Shown in pieces: positions 1 to 12,700 of a stretch of DNA of 64,000 nucleotides; position 1 is the first letter of the stretch; every line of letters begins with the position of its first letter. This stretch comes from Myxococcales bacterium. GTDB taxonomy: Bacteria > Myxococcota_A > Polyangia > Palsa-1104. Below the pieces are notes generated by a model. That model made no database searches, was not told where the DNA came from, and saw only the letters and a program-made list of their open reading frames with translations. The stretch lies in NCBI GenBank assembly GCA_003170275.1, contig PNAM01000017.1, forward strand, positions 124,001-188,000, read 5' to 3'. The position numbers were made by a program, and so were the translations under genes.

Positions 1-42
1 AGGACCATCGTACCGGGCATCATATGATAAGGTACGCCGCTC

Positions 43-723
43 ATGTCGACAGTTCGCCCAGTCGTCATCGCGATTGACGGTCCGGCCGGCGCCGGAAAGT
101 CGACCGTCGCCAAGGCGCTCGCCCAGCGTCTCGGCTTCTTCCTGCTCGACACCGGCGCGATCTACCGCGCGGTGGCGCTGTCGGCCGCGCGCGCGGGCGT
201 GGCGTTCTCCGACGGAGCGCGCCTGGGCGGGGTGGCGCGCGAGATGGCGCTGCGCTTCGACGAGGCCGGCCGGGTGTGGCTGGGCGACGAGGACGTCTCG
301 ACCGCCATCCGCACACCCGACATGTCGCAGGGTGCGTCGACCGTGTCCGCCCATCCCGCGGTGCGCGACGCGCTGCTCGAGCTGCAGCGACGCCTGGCCG
401 AGAAGGGCCGCTGCGTGGTCGAGGGCCGCGACATCGGCACGGTGGTCCTACCGTGGGCGCCGGTGAAGATCTTCCTGACCGCGTCTGACGAAGTGCGCGC
501 GCGCCGCCGCTACGACGAGCTCAAGGCCAAGGGCGCGGACGTGTCGTTCGAGGAGACGCTGCGAGATCTACGCGAGCGCGATCACCGCGATTCCACCCGC
601 GCGGTGGCGCCCCTGAAGCAGGCGGACGACGCGGTGCCGATGGACACCAGCGACATGAATCAGGCCGAAGTAATCGATCGCCTGGAAGTCATTGCGCGGT
701 CGGCGATTTCCCTTGACGGGTAG
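43..723 (+). CDS. cmk: Cytidylate kinase
   Basis: VVIAIDGPAGAGKSTVAKALA P-loop, LDTGAIYRA, VVEGRDIGTVV motifs; directly upstream of rpsA. Confidence 0.97.
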   Translation: MSTVRPVVIAIDGPAGAGKSTVAKALAQRLGFFLLDTGAIYRAVALSAARAGVAFSDGARLGGVAREMALRFDEAGRVWLGDEDVSTAIRTPDMSQGASTVSAHPAVRDALLELQRRLAEKGRCVVEGRDIGTVVLPWAPVKIFLTASDEVRARRRYDELKAKGADVSFEETLRDLRERDHRDSTRAVAPLKQADDAVPMDTSDMNQAEVIDRLEVIARSAISLDG

Positions 724-741
724 CTGGTCGGGGCATACCTT
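713..741 (+). promoter_or_regulatory. Candidate promoter for rpsA: TTGACG-N17-TACCTT
   Basis: -35 at 713-718, -10 at 736-741, overlapping the cmk 3' end. Confidence 0.5.
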
Positions 742-750
742 CCGCACCTA

Positions 751-776
751 CTTTTCAGTCCTAACCGTCTGAAAAG
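751..776 (+). promoter_or_regulatory. 8-bp perfect inverted repeat CTTTTCAG-N10-CTGAAAAG in rpsA leader
   Basis: Arms 751-758 and 769-776, between cmk and rpsA. Confidence 0.5.
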
Positions 777-815
777 AATTCGTACATCGAGAGTGAAGGG
801 AGCATCGCTAGACGC

Positions 816-2534
<1,719 letters not shown>

Positions 2535-2543
2535 GCCGCCCAA

Positions 2544-3428
2544 ATGGAGAAGAGGTCCGCATTCTATGCGTTCCTCGTCTTCGGCGGCCTGCTCGGGCTC
2601 TGCTTCACCTTCCTGCTGTTCCTCTTCTCCTCGCTAGAATCCGACAAGGGCGACACCTCCTGGGGCTCGGGCCTGGGGCCACGCATTGGCATCGTCGAGG
2701 TGACCGGCGTGATCTCGGACGCCAAGGAAGCCATCGCGCGCCTGCACGAGCTCCGCAAGGACAAGCAGATCAAGGCGATCGTGGTGCGCATCGACTCGCC
2801 GGGCGGCGCGGTGGCGCCTTCGCAGGAGATCTACGCGGCGATCCTGCGTGCGAAGAAGGAGAAGAAGGTGGTGTGCTCGATGGGCACCGTCGCCGCGTCG
2901 GGCGGGTACTACATCGCGTCGGCGTGCGATCGGATCTTCGCGTCGGCGGGAACGGTCACCGGATCGATCGGCGTGATCAGCGAGTTCCCGCACGTCGGCG
3001 AGCTGCTCAAGCTGGCCAAGGTCGAGGTCGACACCATCAAGTCGGGCGCGATGAAGGACGTGGGCTCGCCGCTCCGGCCGATGACCGCCGAGGAGCGCGC
3101 GTATTTTCAATCGTTCGTGCTGGCGATCTACGATCAGTTCCTCACCGACGTGGCCACCGCGCGCAAGCTCGACAAGGAAGAACTGCGCAAGATCGCCGAC
3201 GGGCGCGTGCTGACCGGCAAGCAGGCACTGGCGGCCAAGCTGATCGACGAGCTCGGCAACTTCGAGGACGCGGTCGACGGCGCTGCCAAGCTGGCCGGCG
3301 CGTCGGGCGAGCCGGTGCCGGTGTTCGCGCACAAGCCGGCCCGTGGGCTGGTCGGAGAGATCCTGCGCGGCGCGGCGGAGTCGGTGGAGCCGCGCGGCAG
3401 CATCCAACTCCGCGACCCGCGGTTCTGA
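2544..3428 (+). CDS. sppA: Signal peptide peptidase SppA
   Basis: N-terminal TM; RIDSPGGAVAPSQEIY, GTVAASGGYYIASACD, GSIGVI motifs. Confidence 0.93.
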   Translation: MEKRSAFYAFLVFGGLLGLCFTFLLFLFSSLESDKGDTSWGSGLGPRIGIVEVTGVISDAKEAIARLHELRKDKQIKAIVVRIDSPGGAVAPSQEIYAAILRAKKEKKVVCSMGTVAASGGYYIASACDRIFASAGTVTGSIGVISEFPHVGELLKLAKVEVDTIKSGAMKDVGSPLRPMTAEERAYFQSFVLAIYDQFLTDVATARKLDKEELRKIADGRVLTGKQALAAKLIDELGNFEDAVDGAAKLAGASGEPVPVFAHKPARGLVGEILRGAAESVEPRGSIQLRDPRF

Positions 3429-3435
3429 GGAACGC

Positions 3436-3936
3436 ATGGATCGTCTGTGGGCCCCCTGGCGCATGGCATACATCCTCTCGGGCGACGAGCTGTCCGAGAG
3501 CTGCATCTTCTGCGCGTTCCCCGCGGCCGGTCCGTCGCAGCACCGCAAGCACCTGATCCTGTGCGAGACCGATCGCGCGTTCGTGATCATGAACAAGTAC
3601 CCGTACAACAACGGTCACCTGATGGTCGTGCCGCGCGCGCACATCGGCGATCCGGTCGCGCTCGACGAGGCCGACTACACCGCGACCGCGCTGCTGCTCC
3701 GTAGGAGCATCGCCGCGCTCAAGAACGCGGTGGGCGCGCAGGGCTTCAACGTGGGCATGAACCTCGGCCGCGTGGCCGGCGCAGGGATCGACCAGCACTG
3801 CCACTGGCACATCGTGCCGCGCTGGAACGGCGACACCAACTTCATGCCGGTGGTCGCCGAGGTGAAGGTGATGTCCGAAGATCTGCACGGCACCTACGAC
3901 CGGCTGCTGCCACACTTTCTGCAGGTGGGATCGTGA
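3436..3936 (+). CDS. HIT family protein
   Basis: CIFC zinc motif and QHCHWHIVPRW HIT triad; ATG at 3436, ORF track start extended upstream. Confidence 0.93.
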   Translation: MDRLWAPWRMAYILSGDELSESCIFCAFPAAGPSQHRKHLILCETDRAFVIMNKYPYNNGHLMVVPRAHIGDPVALDEADYTATALLLRRSIAALKNAVGAQGFNVGMNLGRVAGAGIDQHCHWHIVPRWNGDTNFMPVVAEVKVMSEDLHGTYDRLLPHFLQVGS

Positions 3937-4352
3937 ACAAGCTGCTGCTCGCCGCGTTGCTGCTCGTCGGGTGCACGCCGAAGACGCCCGTGCAGGTGGC
4001 CGACAAGTTCGTCGATCTGTACTTCGTCGAGGTCGATCAGGCGCGCGCGCTCGCGCTGAGCTCAGGGCTGGCGCGCTCCAAGCTCGAAGAGGAGCTGAGC
4101 CTGGTCGAGAAGGTGCGGCAGAGCTACGATCCGGAGCAGGCCAAGCCGAGCATCTACTACGTGCGGCGCGACAGCCAGGTGCAGGGCGAGCACGCGCGCA
4201 TGACCTACGACATCACGATCAAGCAGGGGCGCGACGAGTCCAAGCGCAACGCGCTGATCTCGGTCGAGCTCACCGACGGCAAGTGGACGGTCGGCAACTT
4301 CATCGTGAAAGAGGAGCACGCGCCGGCGGCGCTGCCTCGACCGGCTCCCTGA
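3933..4352 (+). CDS. Small lipoprotein, unknown function
   Basis: MNKLLLAALLLVGCTPK lipobox. Confidence 0.75.
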   Translation: MNKLLLAALLLVGCTPKTPVQVADKFVDLYFVEVDQARALALSSGLARSKLEEELSLVEKVRQSYDPEQAKPSIYYVRRDSQVQGEHARMTYDITIKQGRDESKRNALISVELTDGKWTVGNFIVKEEHAPAALPRPAP

Positions 4353-4779
4353 CGAGCGGGGCGGTGACCGTCTTGCGGCTGACCGAGTCCCAGATGCCGA
4401 TGGTGTCGGCGTCGGGCTGAAGCGGAACGCGCACGGTGGTCGTCGAGGTCACGCCCTTGCGCAGCCGCTCGGCGAGCGCGCGCGCCTCGGTGGTCGCGTC
4501 GGACGATTCGGCCTCGGCGAGCAGCGGGAAGTCGAACTCCAGCTCGACCAGGCTCGTTTTGCCCTTGGACACGATCGCGACGAAGCGCCCGCGAAAGCGC
4601 GGCAGTGAGGTCGGCTGCGCGAACTTGCCCGGCCGCACCTTCAGGATCGTCACCACCCCGCGCGAATAGCGCAGGTCGACGTCCGCGTACGCGAGCACGC
4701 CGGGGATGTCGCGCGCGGGCTTGGGCAGCGCCGGCGGCGTCGGTGTGCAGTACATCACGATGGCCACGAGAGCGCTCAC
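4300..4779 (-). CDS. Hypothetical protein, convergent overlap with the preceding lipoprotein gene
   Basis: 159-aa ORF, GTG start 6 nt downstream of TAGGCT (-10-like); non-shadow composition. Confidence 0.6.
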   Translation of the reverse strand: MSALVAIVMYCTPTPPALPKPARDIPGVLAYADVDLRYSRGVVTILKVRPGKFAQPTSLPRFRGRFVAIVSKGKTSLVELEFDFPLLAEAESSDATTEARALAERLRKGVTSTTTVRVPLQPDADTIGIWDSVSRKTVTAPLVREPVEAAPPARAPLSR

Positions 4780-4833
4780 CAGGCGAGCCTAGCGCGAATT
4801 GGCAAGGCGGGGGGCGAGTGCTACAACTTTCTG

Positions 4834-6768
4834 GTGACCAGTTGTCCCCGCTGCAGCCGCACGTTCGATGAAGGGGTGCGCTTCTGCCCCGTCGACGGCA
4901 CGCTGGTCACGGCCGCGGTGGAGGACCGCAACCTCGGGCAGGTGCTCCTCGGGCAGTTCGAGGTTCGCGACGTGTGCGGGCGTGGCGCGATGGGCACGGT
5001 GTACCGCGCGTATCAGCGCACCATGGACCGCGTGGTCGCGGTGAAGATCCTGCGCCGCGAGCTGCTCAAGGAGCCCGAGGTGGTGCGGCGCTTCTTGCGC
5101 GAGGCGCGCGCCGCCGCCAAGCTGCAGCACGCCAACATCGTGACCGTGCACCTGGTCGGCGAGACCGACGACGGCGTCCCGTTCCTGGTGATGGAGCACA
5201 TCGACGGCGTGGCGCTCGAGGCGATCTGCGAGGCGCAGGGCGCGCAGCCGGTGGCGCGCATCCTGTCGTTGACGCGACAGATCGCCAACGCGCTGGCCGA
5301 AGCGCACGACGCCGGGATCGTCCATCGCGATCTCAAGCCGGCCAACATCCTCATCACCGACCGCTCGCGCGTGCCCGACCTGGTGAAGGTGCTCGACTTC
5401 GGCATCGCCAAGATCGTCAGCGGCGCCGACCAGTCGATGCTCTCGCGCGACGGGATGATCTTCGGCACGCCGCACTACATCGCGCCCGAGCAGGCCACCG
5501 GTGCGGACATCGATCATCGCGCGGACCTGTACTCGCTCGGGGTGATCCTGTTCCGGCTGGCGACGGGGCGACTGCCGTTCGAGGGCACTCAGGGCATGCA
5601 GGTGGTGCTCAAGCACCTGCGCGAGCTGCCGCCCAAGCCGCGCACCATCGATCCGACGTTGCCCGAGTCGCTCGAGGAGCTGATCCTCTCCTGCCTCGCC
5701 AAGGATCGCACGCACCGGCCCGACGACGCCGAGGCGGTGATCGCCATGCTCGATCGCATCGCGGCGAATCCGGCCGACGCCAAGGCGACCATGCACGGGG
5801 TCGCGCCGCTGTCGGTGCGCCCGGCGGTGACCTCGCAGCCGCACGCCATGACCTTGCGCCCGCCCGACGGCGCCGAGGTGGGCGGGCCGACCGCGGCCGA
5901 CGTCGCGCGCCGGGTCAACGTGGCGAGCCGCGCCGCCAAGCCGACGGTGAAGGTGACCCCCGGGCGCGGCGTTCAGCCGGTGACGACGACCGCCAAGGTG
6001 CGCGCGCTGCGGCCCGATCCGGGCGCGCCCCAGACGCCCGAGCCGCCGCCGCCGTGGTGGGCGGGCAAGTCGCTGCTCATCGGTGCGGGCGCCGCGGTGT
6101 TGATCGGCGCCGGGATCGGAGTCGGCGGGGCGCTGCTGCAAAATCGCGCAGCGCCGATCGCGGCCATCCCACCGCCCGCCGCCAGCTTCGCGATCCCCAG
6201 GCCTGCGCCGCCGCCGCGTCCGGTGGTCAGCGAGCCGCCCGCCGCGACGACGCTGGTGCTGGTCGACGAGCACGTGCTCACCGAGGGCGCCATGACGCTG
6301 CGCGCCGGTTTCGAGCGCACGCCGCAAGTCGGCGGCGCGGCGTTCGACGTGATCCTCACCGACGGGGCGGGCGCGGTGAGCACGGCGCGCGTCGACGTCA
6401 ACGTCACGCCGCCCGGCGGATTCGACGAGCACCTGCCGCCCATGCAGCCCGGCCCGACGCCCGGCCGTTACCGCAGCGACTACACGTTCAAGACCGCCGG
6501 GCGCTACAAGGTGCGCGTGGTGGCGACCGAGCCCGGCCGGCGCGAGCCGATCGTGCTCGCCTTCGACGTGGACGCACACGCGGCCGAGGTGCGCGCCTCC
6601 GGTCGTCGCGCGCGGCCAAACGAAGAGCCGGCGGTGATCGACGTGACGCCGCCCGAGCGCGCCCGCCGCCTGCCACCCGCGGCCGCCGAGCATCCCGACG
6701 ATCGTCCACCGCCCCCGCCAGCGGATCCCACTACGCTGCCGCCGCCGTCTCCCGAAGAGACCCGCTAA
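4834..6768 (+). CDS. Ser/Thr protein kinase with N-terminal zinc ribbon and extracellular Ig-like C-terminal domain
   Basis: CPRC..RFCPVDG; GRGAMGTVYRAYQ, HRDLKPANIL, LDFGIAK; TM SLLIGAGAAVLIGAGIGVGGALL. Confidence 0.93.
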   Translation: MTSCPRCSRTFDEGVRFCPVDGTLVTAAVEDRNLGQVLLGQFEVRDVCGRGAMGTVYRAYQRTMDRVVAVKILRRELLKEPEVVRRFLREARAAAKLQHANIVTVHLVGETDDGVPFLVMEHIDGVALEAICEAQGAQPVARILSLTRQIANALAEAHDAGIVHRDLKPANILITDRSRVPDLVKVLDFGIAKIVSGADQSMLSRDGMIFGTPHYIAPEQATGADIDHRADLYSLGVILFRLATGRLPFEGTQGMQVVLKHLRELPPKPRTIDPTLPESLEELILSCLAKDRTHRPDDAEAVIAMLDRIAANPADAKATMHGVAPLSVRPAVTSQPHAMTLRPPDGAEVGGPTAADVARRVNVASRAAKPTVKVTPGRGVQPVTTTAKVRALRPDPGAPQTPEPPPPWWAGKSLLIGAGAAVLIGAGIGVGGALLQNRAAPIAAIPPPAASFAIPRPAPPPRPVVSEPPAATTLVLVDEHVLTEGAMTLRAGFERTPQVGGAAFDVILTDGAGAVSTARVDVNVTPPGGFDEHLPPMQPGPTPGRYRSDYTFKTAGRYKVRVVATEPGRREPIVLAFDVDAHAAEVRASGRRARPNEEPAVIDVTPPERARRLPPAAAEHPDDRPPPPPADPTTLPPPSPEETR

Positions 6769-6775
6769 CGAACCG

Positions 6776-7561
6776 CTAACGACCTTGGTACAGCGGGGCG
6801 CGCTTGGCGAAGAACGCCGCCAGCCCTTCGCGCACGTCTTCGCTCTTCGAGCAGGTCGCTTGCGCCTCAGCCTCGAAGGCGAGGAGCTCGGCCAGCTCGC
6901 GCTCGAGCGACTGGTGCAGCCCCGCCTTGGTGAACGCCATCGCCAGCGGCGGACCGTCGGCGAGCCGCCGCGCATATGCTAGGCCCTCGGCGCGCACCTG
7001 ATCGGGCGGCAGGACCCGCGAGACCAGGCCGATCGCCTCGGCGCGCGTGCCATCGATCAGCTCGGCGCTCATCAACAGGTCCATCGCGCGCGTCGGCCCG
7101 ACTACGCGCGGCAGCAGCCACAACAGCCCGAAGTCGCCGGTGAGCCCGATCTTGTGGAACACCGCGCCCAACTTTGCATTCGCCGCGGCGATGCGCACGT
7201 CACAGGCGAGCGCGAGCGACAGTCCGGCGCCGACCGCGACGCCCTCGATGATCGCGATCACCGGCTTCGGCAATCCGCGCAGCGTCGTCACCACCTGCGC
7301 GTCGCTCAACAGCCCGGCGCGCCGGACGTGGTGCGGCAGCGCCAGGCGCTCGGGCATGGTCTTCAGATCGCCGCCCGCCGAGAACACGCCGCCCGCGCCG
7401 GTCACCACCAGGACGCGCACCTCGGGATCGTCCCCGGCGCGCTGGGCGAGCGTGCGCAACGCCCGCCACTCCTCGGGCCCGAGCGCATTGCGCACCTCCG
7501 GCCGATCGATCGTGAGCGTCGCGATGCGATCCTGCACCTCGTAGCGCACCGTCGCGGTCAT
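6776..7561 (-). CDS. Enoyl-CoA hydratase/isomerase family protein
   Basis: MTATVRYEVQDRIATLTIDRPEVRNAL, GAGGVFSAGGDLK, AVGAGLSLALACDVRIAA; overlaps upstream kinase stop by 4 nt. Confidence 0.92.
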   Translation of the reverse strand: MTATVRYEVQDRIATLTIDRPEVRNALGPEEWRALRTLAQRAGDDPEVRVLVVTGAGGVFSAGGDLKTMPERLALPHHVRRAGLLSDAQVVTTLRGLPKPVIAIIEGVAVGAGLSLALACDVRIAAANAKLGAVFHKIGLTGDFGLLWLLPRVVGPTRAMDLLMSAELIDGTRAEAIGLVSRVLPPDQVRAEGLAYARRLADGPPLAMAFTKAGLHQSLERELAELLAFEAEAQATCSKSEDVREGLAAFFAKRAPLYQGR

Positions 7562-9675
7562 CTCAACAACTCCGAGTAGGCCTGCAGCTCCGCGCCGGGG
7601 TGCAGCACCAGCACGGCCACTTCGGCGAGCTCGTCGGTGACGCCGGCAAAGCGCAGGCGCACCTCGCGCACCAATCCCGGTCCGAGCTTGAGCGCCGGCG
7701 GGTCGACCGAGGGCGCGCCGTCGACGCCGGCCAGGCGTAGGCCGTCGAGCGCCAGCAAGCGCTCCTCGGCGCCCGGGTTGGTGACGCGCAGCTCGACATC
7801 GAGCGAAGCCGCCGCCTCGTCGCGCGCTGCCGCGGTGACCGCCACGCGCAGCCCGGCGTGATCGAGCGGCATGTCGACCGGCGTCGCGGCGAGCCAGCGA
7901 CGGAGCGCCTCGGCGCGCGCACCCGGCTGCGCTTGCGCGTAGCGCGCGACCACCTCTTGCCGATCGCACAGCGCAGCGAAGCCTGCCGGCGCCGGGCTGA
8001 ACGCGGCGCGTTCGCGCCAGCGGTGCAGCGCGCCGTTCTCGCGCAGGAGATCGAGCCAGTCCCCGGCTCGCACCGGCTCGAGCCGCGTGGCCAGGGCGGC
8101 CGTCGCCCAGTTGGGCGCGCCGGGCGAGTAGGCGGGGTGCTTGCCGAGGAACGAGCGAAACGCGCCCGCCACGTCGGGCGGCAGCTCGCCGGCGATCAGC
8201 ACGTACCGGGCGAGCGCGCGCGCCTCCGGCTGAAGACGCAGCGGCTCGAGCCGCGCCGACGCTTCGCCCGAGAACGCCGGCTCCTGCCCGCCCGCGCACA
8301 GCGCCGAGTCCACCGCCGACAAGAGCGCCAGGTAGTCCTCCGAGGTGACGCCGCGGCGGGTGGCGCTCTCTTGCGGCAGCGCCTTGAGCTCGTTGGCCAG
8401 CTTGACCCGTTCCGCCTCCGGCACCATCGGACGCTGAAGACCCGCGGCCGCCGCGTCCGGCGCGCTCGGCGGCAGCTGGCCCGCGTCGAGCCAGGTCAGC
8501 GTCGGCCCGCCCGAGTGCACCGACCGATAGCCGAGCACGCCCGCGCCGCCAGCCACGCCGACGAGCAGCACCAGGAGCACGCCGCGCCCGCTCCTTCGTT
8601 GGGGCGGCGGCGCGGCTTCGGCGGCGGTGCGCTTCTCGGCGCGGGTCGGCAACGGCTCCGGATCGCGCGCCGACGACGGGGTCACGCCCGGCGCGAGCGT
8701 CGGCGCAAACGCGGCGCCCGCTTCCAGCGTAGGCAGCGCGTCGCCGTCGGGCGCCGGCCGCGGCACGAGCTCGCCGACCAGCGCGCCCACGTCCTCGCGG
8801 GTCATCCCGGGCGCCTTCTCGGTGACGAACCGCTGGAGATCGCGCGCCAGGTCCGACGCGCGCTCGTAGCGGGCATCGCGCGCGCGCGCCAGCGCCTTGG
8901 CGCAGATGCGGTCCAGCTCGGCCGGCACGTCCGGCTGCACGGTCGACGGCGCCGGGGCGTCGGCCGCCTTCACCTGATCGGCCACACGCCCCGGGTTGTC
9001 GCCGTCGAACAGGGTGCGGCCGGTGCACAGCTCGTGCAACACCACGCCGAGCGAGAACAGGTCCGAGCGGCCGTCGAGCGGCTCGCCGGTGATCTGCTCC
9101 GGGCTCATGTAGCGCAGCTTGCCCATCACCGCGCCCGACTCGGTCTTGTGCAATTTGTTGATCGCCTTGGCAATTCCAAAATCCGCGATCTTCACCTCGC
9201 CGGCGTAGCTGACCAGCACGTTCTGCGGCGACACGTCGCGGTGGACGATGCCGAGCGGTGTGCCGTTGCCGCCGCGCTTGTCGTGCGCGTAGGCCAATCC
9301 GCGCGCCGCTTCAGCGACGAGATATGCTACGATCGGCAGAGGCAGGCGCATGCCGCGCCGCTTGGCCGCATCGTGGAGCCGCCCGAGGTCGACGCCCTCG
9401 ACCAGCTCCATGGAAAGGTAGTACGCGTTGCCCACCTGGCCGAACTCGAAGACCTGGGCGATGTTCACGTGGGTCAGCGACGACGCGATGCGCGCCTCGT
9501 CGATGAACATGGCGGTGAACTCGGCGGCGCCGTCGAGCTGCGGCAGGATGCGCTTGAGCGCGATCGTCTTCTCGACGCCCGCCGGCCCCTGGATGACGGC
9601 GCGGAACACCTCCGCCATGCCCCCCTGGGCGATGCGCTCGACGAGCAGGTACCTCCCGAATGCCACTGGATCCAT
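7558..9675 (-). CDS. Ser/Thr protein kinase
   Basis: FGRYLLVERIAQGGMAEVFRA, GIVHRDVSPQNVLV, KIADFGIAKA; TM GVLLVLLVGVAGGAGVLGYR. ATG at 9675 preferred to the longer ORF start. Confidence 0.92.
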   Translation of the reverse strand: MDPVAFGRYLLVERIAQGGMAEVFRAVIQGPAGVEKTIALKRILPQLDGAAEFTAMFIDEARIASSLTHVNIAQVFEFGQVGNAYYLSMELVEGVDLGRLHDAAKRRGMRLPLPIVAYLVAEAARGLAYAHDKRGGNGTPLGIVHRDVSPQNVLVSYAGEVKIADFGIAKAINKLHKTESGAVMGKLRYMSPEQITGEPLDGRSDLFSLGVVLHELCTGRTLFDGDNPGRVADQVKAADAPAPSTVQPDVPAELDRICAKALARARDARYERASDLARDLQRFVTEKAPGMTREDVGALVGELVPRPAPDGDALPTLEAGAAFAPTLAPGVTPSSARDPEPLPTRAEKRTAAEAAPPPQRRSGRGVLLVLLVGVAGGAGVLGYRSVHSGGPTLTWLDAGQLPPSAPDAAAAGLQRPMVPEAERVKLANELKALPQESATRRGVTSEDYLALLSAVDSALCAGGQEPAFSGEASARLEPLRLQPEARALARYVLIAGELPPDVAGAFRSFLGKHPAYSPGAPNWATAALATRLEPVRAGDWLDLLRENGALHRWRERAAFSPAPAGFAALCDRQEVVARYAQAQPGARAEALRRWLAATPVDMPLDHAGLRVAVTAAARDEAAASLDVELRVTNPGAEERLLALDGLRLAGVDGAPSVDPPALKLGPGLVREVRLRFAGVTDELAEVAVLVLHPGAELQAYSELLR

Positions 9676-9779
9676 GGGGGCGCGCGATTCTAGCACTGCC
9701 GAAAATTCTTCTCTTGTGCGGAATCTCGCGTTTCCCTTAGAGTGGTCTAAAGACTCCATTGAACGGGGGAAAGCAGCAA

Positions 9780-12700
9780 ATGACGCAGCTTGTTAATGCT
9801 GTAATGGTGACAACAGTCCTCAGTGCCGGCCTGTGCGGCTGCTCTGATGACTTCGACACCACCCGAACGGTCGATCCCTACACCTCGTTCGGCGGCGTCA
9901 TCTATCGGGAGGGCTGCCAGCGCGTGGCCTACACCGGCCAGCTCGATCAGAAGGCCGCCGGCCAGATTCAGACCGTCGACGTCTCCGGCCAGCTCGGCCA
10001 CTCGGTGTGCGTCGACGGAATGCCGGCGCCGTCCGACTCGCCCGAGAAGCTCAAGGCGATCCAGGGCAAGAAGGACAGCCTGGTCACCACGGTCGACGCG
10101 ATCCTTCCCAAACCGTTCCTCGGCGATCTGGAAAACTTCCTCGAGCAGCTCCTGCCGCTGCAAGACGACGGCACCATGCAGACCAGCATCAAGTCGCTCG
10201 GCGATCTGCTCGGCACCATGCACGACGACCCGGACTTCTCGCCCGCGTTGGCGCGGCTGGCCAACCGCAACGGCTACCGTCCGACCAAGACCGCCGCCGG
10301 GCTGGTGCACACGGTCATCGAGTATCCGAACATCGACGACTTCCTCGGCAAGGTGCTCGGGCTGATCGCGCCGGGCGGCACCGCGGAGACCGAATGGAAA
10401 CAGGTGCTCACCGCGCTGTCCAAGGCGCTGCGCACCGTACAGCCGGTGGCCAACCCGGGCGATACGGAGCGCACGCTGCGGCTGGCGCTCGATCTGGTGC
10501 TCTCGACCAACCCCGACCTCGCGACCGGAACCGCGCGGCCGCTGGTGGCGCGCGACTATCGCGGCCTGGCGCTGGTGGCGACCTCCGGCGGCAAGGTGAT
10601 GGCGCCGTTCGTCGATCTCAACAACGACGGGCTGGCCGACGCCGACGACATGGGCCACTACGTCGATGCCAACGGCGCGCCGATCGACGTCGCGACCCCG
10701 TTCCCGGAGAACGGCGTAGCCGACACGGCGCCGCGCGACGCGCTCGGCCGCGCGCTCACCGCGACCGGCTCGAGCACCACCGTGTACAAGTACCTCGATC
10801 TCGACGGCACGGTGATCGGCGGCCTGACTCGCGAGACCTTGACGCTGATGGATCCGAAGAAGGACACCACGCTCGGCCTGGTGTGGGGCCTCGGCGCGCT
10901 GCTCGGACCGCGCGCCACCGAGACCAAGATGTACATGGACCCGGCCGGCGGGATGGTGGACTCGATCACCTTCCAGGGCTACGACACCACGCAGGCAGCG
11001 GTGCTCGATCTGTTGCACGGCTTCATCCAGCTGGTCGGCGATCCCAACGCCGACCAGACCTTCCAGACCACCTCGACGCTGCTCGGCACCTACGAGTCGC
11101 AGACTACGCGCGTGATCGGCGCGATGCTCGACGCTTCGGATCGCGGCAAGAACCACCCCGAGGCGGTGATCCCCGAGACCTCGGTCATCTATGACGATCT
11201 GATGCCGCTGCTGCAGCGCATCCTGCGCGTGCCGGGGCTGGGCGAGGATCTGCTGACGGCGATGCAGGATCCGCACGTCAAGGGCTTCGCGCCGATGATC
11301 GCGCGCCTGATGACGTCGAAGAACCAGATCGACTTCAACCACTCGGGGGGGACCGCGTACGCGCTCACCTCGAACCTCGACGGCGTCCAGCCGATCGATC
11401 GCACCCAGCCGGACGTCGACTACAACCAGTCGCTCATGCAGCGCATCGCGCACCTGATCCATGACGCCAACGGCGTGCAGTTCTGCAACAAGGAGGGCGC
11501 CACGCCCGGCATCGGGCCGATCACGCTCGAAACCGACGCCAAGTGCAAGCTGTTCCAGATCGACGATCTGGCGCTGTTCTACGTGCTGAACATGGCCTCG
11601 GCGAACGCGCGCAACGCCAACGCGAGCGCCAAGTCGGGCGCCGACTTCTGCGGCCATCTCACCACCGGCAACGTGATCATCACCGGCGGCTGCACCGCGC
11701 TCATTGGCAGCCTGGTGGGGATCGACGGCTTCGGCCAGTACCCCACGCCCGCCGCGCTCAACCGCTCGCTGTTCCTGCGCAACGCCGACAAGTCGTCGTT
11801 CCTGATGAACACCACCGACGACATCGTGTGCGCCGACGGGGACAAGTTCATCGACGCGCACGACAAGTCGATCTTCGCCTGGGAAACCAACATGGTGAAC
11901 AACCCGTCGGGCTTCCCCGCTGACACCTTCTATGACGCGGTCCGCCCGCTGATCGACGCGTTCGCCAAGCACGATGAGTGCGTTCAGCGCGACGACACCA
12001 CCGGCAACTGCTTGAAGGAACAGAACGCGGCCAAGATCTTCGTCGACATCCTGGCCATGCTGCACACGCACTGGGGCTCGCCCAACGCGTCGAACTTCGG
12101 ACACCAGTACCAGTCGGCGTCGGTCTCGCAGCCGCGCTTCGGCTACCCCGACAACCTGACCTCGTTCGAGCCGCTGCTCGCCGAGGTGCTCGGCCAGGCC
12201 GACTTGATGCCGTCGCTGCTCGACCTCGCGCCGGTGCTCAACACCGTCACCGTCGACGGCACCGCGGGCGGCCAGCCGGCCAAGCCGGTGTTGATCGGCA
12301 CCGCGCGCTATCTCCTCGATCCAGGCGCGGCGCCGGCCGGGCTCGCGTATCGCAACGGCGCGACCACCACCGTCGAGTCCGACGGCACCACCCCGGTCGC
12401 GCGCGCCACACCGTACTACCTCCTCGCCGACGCGTTTGCGCACAAGCGCGCCGCGCTGGCGCAGGCGCCGGCCAACCAGGCGAGCGCCTGGAAGACCGCC
12501 ACCTCGGCGCTGGTCGATCAGATGCTCACCGTCGAGAAGGTGAGCGGCAACTATCGCTTCAAGAACCGCCGCGTGCACGCCGTCACGCTGATCCTGCTCG
12601 ACTTCGTGCGCGGGCGCATGGCCTCGCACGCCAAGGCCGGCGACCTCGATCAGTGGGTGCACAAGGACCTGACGCAGGATCTCACCGACGTGCTGGGCAG

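Noticed and set aside
19-28. ATCATATGAT palindrome before cmk
   Set aside because: Only 10 bp, at window edge, no supporting context
9728-9750. TTAGAGTGGTCTAA short inverted repeat before the large lipoprotein gene
   Set aside because: 5-bp arms, likely chance
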